From Streptomyces sp. NBC_01498 (GTDB lineage Bacteria > Actinomycetota > Actinomycetes > Streptomycetales > Streptomycetaceae): DNA of 64,000 nucleotides. The notes beneath the pieces are model-generated. The model did no database searches. It was not told the origin of the DNA and saw only the letters and a program-made list of their open reading frames with translations. The position numbers were made by a program, and so were the translations under genes. Positions 8,216 through 16,465 of this stretch are shown piece after piece (the first letter of the stretch is position 1; every line of letters starts with the position of its first letter). The stretch covers positions 2,542,001 to 2,606,000 of the forward strand of contig NZ_CP109598.1 of assembly GCF_036327775.1 (NCBI RefSeq), written 5' to 3'.

Positions 8216-9172
8216 GTGCCACGCCCCGAGGACCCCTCACCCACCGGACCGGGTGGACCCGTCGTACGTGAATTCCCTTTGCCGGGGCGGGAGTCGGGGC
8301 CGTACGGCATCGCCGCCGGTTCCGACGGGGCGCTCTGGGTGACTCTGGCGCGGAGCGGCGGGGTCGCCCGGCTCGGCACGGACGGCGAGGTGACCGTGCA
8401 CGGCCTGGGCGCGCCGGACGTCCGCCCGACGGTGATCACGGCGGGCCCGGACGGGGCCCTGTGGTGCACGCTCAACCAGGCGGACGCGATCACCCGCGTC
8501 ACGGTCACCGGCGAGGTCACCTCGTATCCGCTGCCGACGCCCGGCAGCGCCCCGTACGGCATCGCCTCCGGCCCGGACGGCGCGCTCTGGTTCACCGCCA
8601 TGAACACCGACCGGGTCGGACGTATCACCGTCGACGGGGTGGTCACCGAGTTTCCGCTGCCCGTGACGGGCGCCTACCCGTCGGTGATCACGGCGGGCCC
8701 CGACGGGGCCCTGTGGTGCACGCTCAACCAGGCCGACGCGCTCGCCCGCGTCACGGTCACCGGCGACGTCACGCTGTATCCGCTGCCGACGACGGGCGCG
8801 GGCCCGGTCGGGATCGCGTCGGACGGCGAGGCGGTGTGGTTCGTGGAGATCGTCGCGGGCCGGGTGGGCCGGATCACGGTGACGGGTGACCTGCGGGAGT
8901 TTCCCCTGCCGGACCGCGCCGCCAAGCCGCACGCGATCGTGGCGAGGGGTCCCGGTGACTGCTGGTTCACCGAGTGGGGCACCGGCCGGGTGGGCCGGAT
9001 CAGGGGCGACGGCACGGTCACGGAGTACGACCTGCCGTCCCCGTCCCCCTCCCCGTCTCCATCCCCCGCCTCGTCCCCGTCCTCGGAGCCGCACGGGATC
9101 GCGGTCGGCCCGGACGGCGCGCTGTGGGTCGCGCTGGAATCGGGCTCGGTGGCCCGGGTGGAGGCGCGATGA
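8216..9172 (+). CDS. Virginiamycin B lyase-like beta-propeller protein
   Basis: A 318-residue seven-bladed-propeller protein of the Vgb/streptogramin lyase family, which linearises type B streptogramins by C-O lyase chemistry; many actinobacterial members are not proven lyases. Blades repeat the pattern GPDGALW(C/F)T with YPLP or FPLP strands. The catalytic-region pair PHAI and WFTEWG is present near 240-262. A Ser-Pro repeat linker (SPSPSPSPSP) interrupts the last blade. Start is GTG 8216 with GGAAGGGA upstream. The stop overlaps the ATG of the CocE-type hydrolase (ATGA), so the two are coupled. Two blades are encoded by nearly identical 89-base DNA repeats. Confidence 0.82.
   Translation: MPRPEDPSPTGPGGPVVREFPLPGRESGPYGIAAGSDGALWVTLARSGGVARLGTDGEVTVHGLGAPDVRPTVITAGPDGALWCTLNQADAITRVTVTGEVTSYPLPTPGSAPYGIASGPDGALWFTAMNTDRVGRITVDGVVTEFPLPVTGAYPSVITAGPDGALWCTLNQADALARVTVTGDVTLYPLPTTGAGPVGIASDGEAVWFVEIVAGRVGRITVTGDLREFPLPDRAAKPHAIVARGPGDCWFTEWGTGRVGRIRGDGTVTEYDLPSPSPSPSPSPASSPSSEPHGIAVGPDGALWVALESGSVARVEAR
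8432..8772 (+). repeat. Two near-identical 89-bp direct repeats in the Vgb-like gene
   Basis: Copy 1 is 8432-8520 and copy 2 is 8684-8772; I count 5 mismatches. Each encodes one propeller blade with the same reading frame. Identity this high, including wobble bases, points to a recent duplication or gene conversion rather than ancient blade divergence. Confidence 0.85.
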
Positions 9173-10623
9173 GCCTGCGATTCGTCGCCGTACCGACCCG
9201 CGACGGCACCGTGCTGCGCGGCATCCACCACGCGCCGGCCGACCCCGGCCCGGTGGTGCTGGTCCTGACGCCGTACGGGGCGGACCGGTATCACGCGGAC
9301 GGCCGGTTCTTCGCCTCGCGCGGCTACCACTTCGTCAGCCTCGACTCGCGCGGGCGCGGCGACTCCGACGGGGAGTTCCGCCCGTTCCACGACGACGCGG
9401 CCGACGGGCACGACGCGGTGGAGTGGCTGGCCGAACGGGCGTGGAGCACGGGCGACGTCGTCACGTACGGCGCCTCGTACAGCGGATTCGTCCAGTGGGC
9501 GCTCGCGGGCACCCGGCCCCCCGCGCTGCGCGCGCTCGCGCCCGTGGCGTCGGTGTGTCCGGGCGTCGACTTCCCGGCGGTGGGCGGGCTCACGGCCGCG
9601 TACGCCGTCCGGTGGCTCACCTTCGTCCGCGGGCGCCGCCTCAACAGCGGGCCGTTCGGCGACAGGGCGTACTGGCGCGAGATCCACCGGGAGCACGGCG
9701 ACCGGCCGTTCCGGGACCTGGACGTGGCCTCGGTCGGCGAACGGCTGCCGGCCTTCCAGGAGTGGCTGGACCACCCGGCGTACGACGCGTACTGGGCGTC
9801 CTTCGCCCCCGCCGCGCCGGTCACCGTCCCGGTGCTGACGATCACCGGCCAGTACGACGACGACCAGCTCGGCGCCCTCACCCATCTCGACCGGCACGAC
9901 GCCGGCCACCCCGGCGCACCCTTGCCCCCCGACCGGCACACCGCCTCGCACCTCGTGATGGGCCCCTGGGACCACCCGGGCACCCGCTCGGCGGCACGCT
10001 CCTTCGGCGGGCTGGAGTTCACCCAGGACTGCGTGATCGACCTGCCGGCCCTGCACGCCGACTGGTACGACTGGGTGCTCGGCCGGGGCCCGTGTCCCGA
10101 TTTCCTGGCCGACCGGGTCACGTACTTCCACATCGGCGGCGGCTGGCGGCACTCCCCGTCCCTGCCCGAGGGCCCACCGGCCCGGCTGGACCTACCGGCG
10201 ACCACGCTGCGTCTGGACCCGGATCTGGTGGAGGACGAACCCGACGGTTTCCGGGAGGAGTTGACGGACACCGCGTTCGTACATACGGCCCCGGCGCACG
10301 CCGTCACGGGCCGCCCGCGCGTGGTGCTGACGCTCTCCTCGGACCTGCCGGACTTCGACCTGCTGGTCCAGCTGTACCTGCTGCCGTCCGGGGAGGACGA
10401 CGCGACCCTCCTGACGGAGACCCCGTTCCGCGCCCGCCACCACGATCTGACGCACCCCGTGGAACTGACCCTCACGTTCGTCTCACGCGCGGTCTCCCCG
10501 GGCGACCGCTTCGGCCTCCGCCTCCGCGCCCCGCACCGCTGGTACGAGACCAACCACGCGGCACGGGGCGAGGTCCGGCTGGGGGCGGGCTCGTACGTGT
10601 CGATCCCGCGGGCGGAGGGATAA
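9169..10623 (+). CDS. CocE/NonD family alpha/beta hydrolase
   Basis: Serine hydrolase of the X-prolyl dipeptidyl aminopeptidase / cocaine esterase group (PF02129 plus the C-terminal jelly-roll PF08530-type domain). The 484-residue protein has the nucleophile elbow GASYSG with Ser103, an acid candidate in ITGQYDDD and the catalytic His in MGPWDHPG. The C-terminal third (RVVLTLSSDLPDFDLLVQLYLL) is the jelly-roll cap. No signal peptide is seen, so it is cytoplasmic. ATG 9169 overlaps the Vgb-like stop by 4 bases. A lyase-plus-esterase pair could detoxify a cyclic depsipeptide, but this is inferred from the pairing only. Confidence 0.87.
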   Translation: MSLRFVAVPTRDGTVLRGIHHAPADPGPVVLVLTPYGADRYHADGRFFASRGYHFVSLDSRGRGDSDGEFRPFHDDAADGHDAVEWLAERAWSTGDVVTYGASYSGFVQWALAGTRPPALRALAPVASVCPGVDFPAVGGLTAAYAVRWLTFVRGRRLNSGPFGDRAYWREIHREHGDRPFRDLDVASVGERLPAFQEWLDHPAYDAYWASFAPAAPVTVPVLTITGQYDDDQLGALTHLDRHDAGHPGAPLPPDRHTASHLVMGPWDHPGTRSAARSFGGLEFTQDCVIDLPALHADWYDWVLGRGPCPDFLADRVTYFHIGGGWRHSPSLPEGPPARLDLPATTLRLDPDLVEDEPDGFREELTDTAFVHTAPAHAVTGRPRVVLTLSSDLPDFDLLVQLYLLPSGEDDATLLTETPFRARHHDLTHPVELTLTFVSRAVSPGDRFGLRLRAPHRWYETNHAARGEVRLGAGSYVSIPRAEG

Positions 10624-10654
10624 GGACGGGGGCGGGTCCGCACCGTGCCCGCCG

Positions 10655-10694
10655 CCCCGCCTGCCCGCCTGCCCGCCTGCCCGCCGGACGGGGC
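10655..10694. repeat. CCTGCCCG tandem repeat within a possible terminator hairpin
   Basis: About four tandem copies of an 8-base unit (GCCTGCCC) lie between convergent genes. They are bounded by GCCCCG (10653-10658) and CGGGGC (10689-10694), which can pair. It may end transcription from both sides. Confidence 0.45.
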
Positions 10695-11294
10695 CTAGGT
10701 GCGTGGCGCCTCCAGCACCACCACACTCCAGGAGACCCCCGCACGCCCCAGCCGGTCGGGCTGCTCCCGCGCCAGCAGGGGGAGGAGCCCGGTACGGCGT
10801 CCCAGGACGACCACCTCGGAGAGCGAAACGTCGAACATCCGCCGCCCGACGGGAATCGGGCCATGGCGAAGGGTGATGACCACCCGGCCCCCGGGAGCGA
10901 GAAGGGACCGGACGCGTTCCATGGCCGTTCGTCGTTCCCGCTGGTCCAGATGCATCCACACACCGACGCTCAGAACGAGGTCGAACGGCCCCCGCACTCC
11001 CTCGACGCCGGGGAGCGCGCTGTCGATCCAGTGGACGTGTGCGTCGGCGTGCGTCCGGCGGCCGATCTCGCGGAGCTCGGCCGTCGGTTCGACCGCCACC
11101 ACGTCGTATCCCAGCCCGGCCAGCGCCGCCGCGTCCCTGCCCGAGCCCGCCCCCAGATCGACGGCTCTGCCGGGCGGCGGAGGGAAGAAGGGAAGTGTCT
11201 CGCCATGGACCTCCTGGAAAGAGACGCTTTCGTACTGACGTGCAAGATCTTCCGCGGCGGCGCCGTAGCCCGCCGTCCCCGCGATGAGCGGCAT
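10695..11294 (-). CDS. Class I SAM-dependent methyltransferase
   Basis: A 199-residue Rossmann-fold methyltransferase. Motif I is AVDLGAGSGRD (44-54), followed by an acidic loop VVAVEPT and the post-II segment FDLVLSVGVWMHL; LLAPGGRVVITL is the typical motif III. The substrate is unknown. The N-terminus (YESVSFQEVHGETLPF) resembles a small group of stand-alone actinobacterial methyltransferases. It is convergent with the CocE-type gene and faces away from the HIT gene to its right, so it is probably monocistronic. Translation probably starts at ATG 11294. Confidence 0.85.
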   Translation of the reverse strand: MPLIAGTAGYGAAAEDLARQYESVSFQEVHGETLPFFPPPPGRAVDLGAGSGRDAAALAGLGYDVVAVEPTAELREIGRRTHADAHVHWIDSALPGVEGVRGPFDLVLSVGVWMHLDQRERRTAMERVRSLLAPGGRVVITLRHGPIPVGRRMFDVSLSEVVVLGRRTGLLPLLAREQPDRLGRAGVSWSVVVLEAPRT

Positions 11295-11654
11295 GCGATT
11301 CTCCGGCCGTGGCTTCTCCGGCTCAGGTGAGGAGCCGATGCTTCCCCGACGCTATGTCAGTGGCCCCATGCCGGGCATCGGTCTTTCGAGCGACAACGAG
11401 ATCATTTCTCGGCATTCGACCCGAGCGTCTATTCGACAGTAGACCAAGGGACCAGCCCTCCCACTCCAGAGAAATTTCCCGCCTGGTCAACCGGTGGACG
11501 ACACTCATACGAACGGACTCCCGCCTCGTCACTTTCGGCCACATCGGAGGCGAGCGACCTCGGCCGCTTGCGCGGGCGCGCCGAATTTTCGTAAACTACG
11601 CCCGCAAACCATTCACAACGGCGCACCTGATCATTCCCGTGGCAAGGGGCGGCC
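11295..11654. other. Intergenic region between the methyltransferase and the HIT gene
   Basis: About 360 bases, clearly less GC-rich than the flanks, with no supported gene. It must hold the promoters for both divergent units. No confident -35/-10 pair was picked. An AAGGGG ribosome binding site lies just before 11655. Confidence 0.5.
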
Positions 11655-12338
11655 ATGCAGCATGGAATTCAGTGCGCCGAATCCGACTTCTGCGACGAAA
11701 TCATCGGCGCGCAGGACACGACGTTCTCGTCCGTGTACCGAGGCGATCCGCCGAGCCGGGTCCTGCTGGACACCGAGCGCTTCCGCCTCATCGTCGACAT
11801 GTCGCCGCTGTGCGCCGGCCACCTTCTTCTGATTCCGGTCGACCACTATCTGAGCTTCGCCGAACTCATGAGTGAGCACGGCGCGGAACTGGCGACGATC
11901 CTCGCGGAAGTGAGCGACCGGTACCGGCACACCTTCGGCCGGCTCACCATCCTCGAGCACGGTTCGTCCTCCGCCATGAGATCCGGCGCCTGTATTTCTC
12001 ACGCGCACCTTCATCTGCTTCCCGTCGACGCCCATGACGTCATATCCCTCATCCGGACCGACGGACTCGCGTCGACCGCCCTGACGGATCTGCGGGAGTT
12101 GACGGCCTTCGGCGGAGAGCCGTATTTCCTCTGCGGCCACGAAGGCGAGTACCACATATTCGACGGGAGCCGCCCGATTCGAAGTCAATATCTTCGCTCC
12201 GTCGTCGGCCGGCTGCTCGGAATACCCGACCCGCTGTGGGACTACGCCTTGGTCGTCCGCCAGGAACTGCTGCGCGAGACCATGACACGGACCCACGACT
12301 GGTGGGCCGGCCCGACCGACGACGAACCTTCAAATTGA
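11655..12338 (+). CDS. HIT-family protein
   Basis: A 227-residue protein with a histidine-triad motif SHAHLHLLP (His116, His118, His120), so it probably acts on a nucleotidyl or phosphoramidate bond, with His118 as expected nucleophile. An LLDTERFRLIVDMSPLCAGHLLLIP segment (37-61) matches the usual beta strands before the HIT helix. It is longer than the common 110-150-residue HIT proteins: the 80 residues after the triad (EPYFLCGHEGEYHIF, then an RQELLRETMTRTHDWW end) are not a domain I recognise. It is the first gene of a rightward set with a cytidylate-kinase-like gene 44 bases downstream. Codon use is less GC-biased than in core neighbours, suggesting transfer. Confidence 0.8.
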   Translation: MQHGIQCAESDFCDEIIGAQDTTFSSVYRGDPPSRVLLDTERFRLIVDMSPLCAGHLLLIPVDHYLSFAELMSEHGAELATILAEVSDRYRHTFGRLTILEHGSSSAMRSGACISHAHLHLLPVDAHDVISLIRTDGLASTALTDLRELTAFGGEPYFLCGHEGEYHIFDGSRPIRSQYLRSVVGRLLGIPDPLWDYALVVRQELLRETMTRTHDWWAGPTDDEPSN

Positions 12339-12382
12339 ACGTGAACATGAACGTGAATGCGAACGCGTACGGAGGGCGGCAC

Positions 12383-13069
12383 ATGCCGCACATCACCATT
12401 TCCATCGACGGCCCCACGGCCAGTGGGAAAACCACGCTGGCGAGCAGCCTGGCCCAGTTCTTCGGCCTGGCTTTTCTGGACACCGGACTCACCTTCAGGA
12501 GCCTCGCCTACGCGCTCTCGCGGGAGCCCGACGGGCAGGCGCGGGCCACCCTGATTTCCGACCTCAGACATCTCCCCGCCGTATACGGCCCGTCGGGAGA
12601 GCTGATTCGGAGCCATGCCGTCTTTTTCCAGGAGAAGGAGATCACGGAGGACATCTGGGATTCCTCCCTGGACGACCATCTCAAGAGGGTTTCCAGGGAT
12701 CCGGATCTGCGGCAGGAAATTCTGCGTGTGCACCGCGACATCGTCGAGGACTGCGGAGATGTGGTCGTCGTCGGACGGGACGTGGCGGTCACCCTTCTCC
12801 CCCGCGCGGATCTTCAGATCTATCTGACCGCCGGTCTCGCGGTCCGCAGGGAGCGCAGACGCGCGCAGTACCGCGACCGGGCCGACCGCTCCACGGCGGT
12901 CGGGCCCCCGACGGCACACGACGAGGAGAATCGCGTCGCCGTACGGGCGCTTCCCCACCCCCTCGACATCGACTCGACCCACCTTCCCGCCTCCGCGGTA
13001 TTCGCGAGCGCCCTGAACCGGCTGGGTCGGCATCCCGTACACCTCGGCGAAAGGCGCGATGAGACGTGA
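12383..13069 (+). CDS. Cytidylate kinase-like P-loop NMP kinase
   Basis: A 228-residue protein with Walker A GPTASGKT (10-17), the Cmk-like DTGLTFRSLAY (33-43) and GRDVAVTLLPRADLQIYLTA (131-150). These correspond to the DTGAMYR and GRDIGT..FP.A..KI(F/Y)LTA signatures of cytidylate kinases. The following helix has Arg-rich RRERRRAQYRDR, the expected lid. It would phosphorylate a nucleoside monophosphate or a similar small molecule. Housekeeping cmk normally sits elsewhere, so this looks like a specialised paralogue. Start ATG 12383 follows GGAGG at 12371-12375. The stop overlaps the GTG of the ThiL-like gene (GTGA), so the two are coupled. Confidence 0.78.
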   Translation: MPHITISIDGPTASGKTTLASSLAQFFGLAFLDTGLTFRSLAYALSREPDGQARATLISDLRHLPAVYGPSGELIRSHAVFFQEKEITEDIWDSSLDDHLKRVSRDPDLRQEILRVHRDIVEDCGDVVVVGRDVAVTLLPRADLQIYLTAGLAVRRERRRAQYRDRADRSTAVGPPTAHDEENRVAVRALPHPLDIDSTHLPASAVFASALNRLGRHPVHLGERRDET

Positions 13070-14166
13070 GCCTCCACGAACCGGTCCACTCGGACGAGCC
13101 GACCCGGGTGCGACAACTCGTGAGCCAATTCTTCGACAATCAGTCCGGGGCGGATGTGGGACCGGACGGCCTGGATGTCCTGCTGAGCGTGGGGGCCGAC
13201 GCGAGGGACGACTGCGCGGTCTACGACATCGGCTCACCGATGAGTCTGGTGGTCGGCTCGGACTACGTTCGAGGGCCGAAGTTCATCCTGCATGAACTGG
13301 GGCATCTGTCGGACTTCGACATCGGCTACTACCTGGCGGTGGCCAACATCAGTGACATAGCCGCGATGGGCGCCACTCCCATCGGTCTGCTCAGTGTCAT
13401 CCGTTACCCGCACGAGATGGACGACGCCGGATTCCGGCAGGTCGTCGCCGGAATTCATCAGGCGTGCGCGGATTTCGGCACGCTCAACGTGGGCGGCGAC
13501 ATCGGGAACGCCGAACGTCTCATCCTCTCCGGCACGGCCCTGGGCGTCTGCCCGCCCGGGAAAGTCCTGAGGCGATCCGGGGCGCGTCCCGGAGACCTGC
13601 TCTGTGTCACCGGAGCGTGCGGCCTCCTGGGCGCGGCGGTCGCGTACTTCCCCCGGCGGGGCACCTTCCCGCGAACGCTGCCGGCGGACAGCGAACAGAA
13701 ACTGCTGGACAGTTGGAAGAAGCCCCGCGCCCGGGTGGCCGAGGGCCGTGTGCTGGCCCGTAAGCCGTATGCCACGGCCTGCCAGGACACCTCGGACGGA
13801 CTCAAGGCGACCATCGAGCAACTGAGGGGCGCCAGCGGGGTGGGTTTCCGTGTCAACGCGCGGGACGTTCCGGTGGACCCGGTGGTTCGCGACGTGGCCG
13901 ACCTCATGGGAGTCGATCCGCTGGCCCTGACGATGAGCGCCTCGTCCGACTTCCAGTTGGCCTTCACCGTCGCGGCGGACGACCTGGCCGCCTGCCGTGC
14001 GGAATTCACCTCCACCGGTCTGGATTTCACTGTTATTGGTGAGGCGACGGAGGACGGAGAGGCTCTTGTGGTGGATGACAACGGTGTCCGGCCACTTCCG
14101 GGGGTGGCGTGGAAGCATCAGAAGTCAGACATCAGTCTTCTTGCCTCCGGATCGGAGGACACATAG
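13066..14166 (+). CDS. ThiL-like (AIR synthase-related) kinase
   Basis: A 366-residue PurM/ThiL-fold ATP-dependent phosphotransferase. It keeps the ThiL signatures ARDDCAVY (46-53), DYVRGPKF (66-73), NISDIAAMGATP (94-105), GGDIGNAERLILSGTALG (143-160), GARPGDLL (172-179) and DTSDGL (241-246). ThiL makes thiamine diphosphate from thiamine phosphate. Here the substrate-binding positions differ from textbook ThiL, the protein is longer, and no thiamine genes are near, so another substrate is likely. It is translationally coupled to the cytidylate-kinase-like gene. After it come short direct repeats (GGA and ACACATAGG units, about 14152-14190). Confidence 0.78.
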   Translation: MSLHEPVHSDEPTRVRQLVSQFFDNQSGADVGPDGLDVLLSVGADARDDCAVYDIGSPMSLVVGSDYVRGPKFILHELGHLSDFDIGYYLAVANISDIAAMGATPIGLLSVIRYPHEMDDAGFRQVVAGIHQACADFGTLNVGGDIGNAERLILSGTALGVCPPGKVLRRSGARPGDLLCVTGACGLLGAAVAYFPRRGTFPRTLPADSEQKLLDSWKKPRARVAEGRVLARKPYATACQDTSDGLKATIEQLRGASGVGFRVNARDVPVDPVVRDVADLMGVDPLALTMSASSDFQLAFTVAADDLAACRAEFTSTGLDFTVIGEATEDGEALVVDDNGVRPLPGVAWKHQKSDISLLASGSEDT

Positions 14167-14250
14167 GCAGGGAGGAGGGACACATAGGGAGCGAAAATCC
14201 GCGTGATTCTTCCACGTGACGGGACATGGTGAGCCGGGTCGCCCCCGGAA

Positions 14251-14262
14251 TAAAGTAGCTTC
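14251..14262 (+). promoter_or_regulatory. Possible -10 element for a leaderless transcript
   Basis: TAAAGT at 14251-14256 fits TANNNT and ends 6 bases before ATG 14263. Transcription would begin at or next to the start codon. No good ribosome binding site is visible and no convincing -35 was found, so this is tentative. Confidence 0.35.
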
Positions 14263-15030
14263 ATGAAAACGCTCACCGCCAAGATCGCGGACCGATCGGT
14301 ACTGCTCGCCGCGACTCTGGGCCTGGCGGCGCGTCAATACGACGTGCCCAACGAGCTGTTCTGGTCCGAGACGACGGAAGAGCGTCCCCATGTGCTTCTC
14401 GCACTCATATGCACGGTCGGACTCTTCGGCGCCCTCACGCCTTTCCAGGCGTACGCGAGCAGACAAAGAGCGGAGCGCCGCTCCGTCGTCCGCCATCAAG
14501 TTCTGCTGCACTTCGGAAAAATGCTGGTCGTGGCAAGAAATGCCCGACCTCCCGTGGAGACCGGCGATCTCAGCCTCCATATATGGCTGATTCGCCGGTC
14601 TCTTCGTCATCCCTGGCGCGGATATCTCCGGCGCGTCGCCACGTACCGCCTGGGAAGCACTCCCATCACCAGGTCCTTCGCTCCCGTCAGGGGAGTCGGC
14701 GTCGTCGGCCTCTGCTGGAAGCGCAACGGTGAAGTCTCGTACGACGTCCGGACATTGGCCGGCGAGTTGACGAACCGGCAGGAATTCGACACCCGCCGGG
14801 CAACTGCGGGCGCCGACGCCGTGATGGGATTCTCCTGGTCTGAATTCCAGCGTGTCTCCCATCGTGGAGCCGTTTTCGCGAGCCCGATAAGAGACCGGAG
14901 CGGCGACTTCATCGGATGCATCAGCGTCGACGCCCGGCACGGTCATGACGACATGGACGTGGACGACTTCTGGCACGAGGTGAACTCGCTCTGCTCCCGG
15001 CTGGGCCACGACGACTTCGATGTCCTCTGA
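14263..15030 (+). CDS. Unknown protein with GAF-like C-terminal segment
   Basis: Not recognised. The 255-residue product has a hydrophobic segment at about 44-64 (VLLALICTVGLFGALTPFQAY), likely one membrane helix, then a basic stretch (RQRAERRSVVRHQ). The C-terminal half has alternating strands ending in SHRGAVFASPIRD and GDFIGCISVDA, which read like the final strands of a GAF/PAS-type sensor domain. The acidic tail (DDMDVDDFW) follows. It sits 97 bases after the ThiL-like gene on the same strand and shares its relaxed GC bias, so it may belong to the same cassette, perhaps as a membrane-tethered sensor. That role is inference from layout only. Confidence 0.65.
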   Translation: MKTLTAKIADRSVLLAATLGLAARQYDVPNELFWSETTEERPHVLLALICTVGLFGALTPFQAYASRQRAERRSVVRHQVLLHFGKMLVVARNARPPVETGDLSLHIWLIRRSLRHPWRGYLRRVATYRLGSTPITRSFAPVRGVGVVGLCWKRNGEVSYDVRTLAGELTNRQEFDTRRATAGADAVMGFSWSEFQRVSHRGAVFASPIRDRSGDFIGCISVDARHGHDDMDVDDFWHEVNSLCSRLGHDDFDVL

Positions 15031-15182
15031 GGCCCTGACCTGCCGGGGGTCCCGGCCTGCCCCACGCCCATGACCTGTCCGACACCCTGACCTGCCCGAA
15101 GCCCAGGATCGTCCGGCGTCTCCGGCCGGCCGGCGCCCCCGTTCCACCCGCGCCCGGCCAAGCCACCCCCGTTTCCCGGCTG

Positions 15183-15662
15183 TCAGCGAGAGCCCGGCCG
15201 GACGTCGGTCAATTCCCTCAGCCCGCCCGGCGTGGCGCCGTTCTTCGTCCAGGCGTCCGGGTCGCAGTTGGGAGCCGCGCGCCTGATTCCGCCACGAGGG
15301 TCCTCGACGTCACCGAAATGCCGTGGAATCACATGGATATGAAGGTGGTCGACAGTCCGCCCGGCCGCCCTCCCCTCGTTGACCCCGATGGTGAATCCAT
15401 CGGGGCGGGACTCCTCGGTGATTCTCTCCCGGGCCGCCAGAATGAGAGCGTAGGCGTCCTGCAACTCACCGGGCGTCAGATCGAAGAAGGATTCCACGTG
15501 TCGTTTGGGAACGATTTCCACATGACCAGGAGCGGCAGGAAAATTGTCATAGCGGACGTAAAACGTCTCATTCTCTTGCATGATCCGATTGAGATCAGGA
15601 CGATGCAACTGGCAGAAGATGCACGAGGAATCATCCCCGCCCGCCGGTGATTGATGACTCAT
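15183..15662 (-). CDS. HIT-family hydrolase (Ap4A/HINT-like)
   Basis: A 159-residue classic HIT protein. It has a zinc-type CIFC pair at 14-17, the strand pattern VRYDNFPAAPGHVEIVPKRHV, and the triad DHLHIHVIPR with His106, His108 and His110. A DPRGGIRR motif after the triad is typical of actinobacterial HIT proteins. It would cleave dinucleoside polyphosphates or nucleoside phosphoramidates. It is transcribed toward the unknown gene ending at 15030 and closes a block with a second, different HIT gene at its other end. Start ATG 15662. Confidence 0.88.
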   Translation of the reverse strand: MSHQSPAGGDDSSCIFCQLHRPDLNRIMQENETFYVRYDNFPAAPGHVEIVPKRHVESFFDLTPGELQDAYALILAARERITEESRPDGFTIGVNEGRAAGRTVDHLHIHVIPRHFGDVEDPRGGIRRAAPNCDPDAWTKNGATPGGLRELTDVRPGSR

Positions 15663-16002
15663 CGTTTGCTCCGCTCACGTTCCGAGGCCGTATCCGCTTC
15701 ACTCGCGAACAGGGCGGCGTCCGATGCGCCGAGGCGATGGACCAGACCAATATTTAACATCTCAGAACCGTAGCGAAATCCTCCTGGCTCCGCCACTTAG
15801 TCCGCGTCTCAATAGGACGAGATTTCGGTGCTCGGTCTGATGGGCGCCCGACAGCAACGTTCAATCACCACGGGTAGTTTCACCCGCGACCGCGGTGACG
15901 ATTCGCGTGGAGGACGGAGTCGCCGCCCACCCGGCTCGTCTGCATCGATGCCTTCCGGAGTACGCTCGCCGTTCATCCGATGCCGGCTTGAGGGAAACGG
16001 TG
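15663..16002. other. AT-richer intergenic stretch upstream of the HIT gene
   Basis: About 340 bases without a supported gene. Around 15740-15800 the sequence is unusually AT-rich for this genome (AATATTTAACATCTCAG), a plausible promoter zone for the leftward HIT gene or an insertion boundary. AGGGA precedes the truncated glycosyltransferase start. Confidence 0.4.
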
Positions 16003-16440
16003 ATGACGGACAGGATCCGGCCGCGGGTGGGTGTCGCGGTGCTGACCATGGGCGATCGCATGCCCGAACTGCTGGCTCTGCTGGAGTCGGTGGCCGGTCA
16101 GGACGAACCCCCGGCCCGGGTGGTCGTCGTCGGCAACGGAGCGGTTCTCCCCGAACTTCCCTACGGCGTGACCCAGTTGGAACTGGAGGAGAACCTGGGG
16201 GTGTCCGGCGGGCGCAACGCCGCCTGGCGGCGGCTGCGCGACTTCGGCGACGTCGACGTGCTGGTCTACCTGGGCGTCTGGATGGCCCTGACCCTGCTCC
16301 GTACGAGATCCCTGTCGGGCCTGCGCGCCTGGTTCGGCGGCTTCGCGGAGGGGATCCGGACCAGTGGGGGCAGCCGGCACCCGATGGGCTGGCGCACGGT
16401 GTGGCGGATGTCCCGGCTGGGCCGACCGCCGGTGATCTAG
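16003..16440 (+). pseudogene. Glycosyltransferase family 2 remnant with an in-frame internal deletion
   Basis: The 145-residue frame joins the N-terminal nucleotide-binding part of a GT2 enzyme (VGVAVLTMGDRMPEL, VVVVGNG, LEENLGVSGGRNAAW) straight to the C-terminal end of the same kind of protein (VYLGVWMALTLLRTRSLSGL then WRTVWRMSRLGRPPVI). The whole middle with the DxD metal site and acceptor region is missing; the junction is near 16255-16268. Full-length Streptomyces relatives are about 300 residues, from memory. The frame is kept across the junction, so a stable but inactive protein could be made. Start ATG 16003 or GTG 16000, with AGGGA upstream. Confidence 0.75.
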
Positions 16441-16465
16441 TGCCTGTGGTCCGTCCCGCGAGCGG

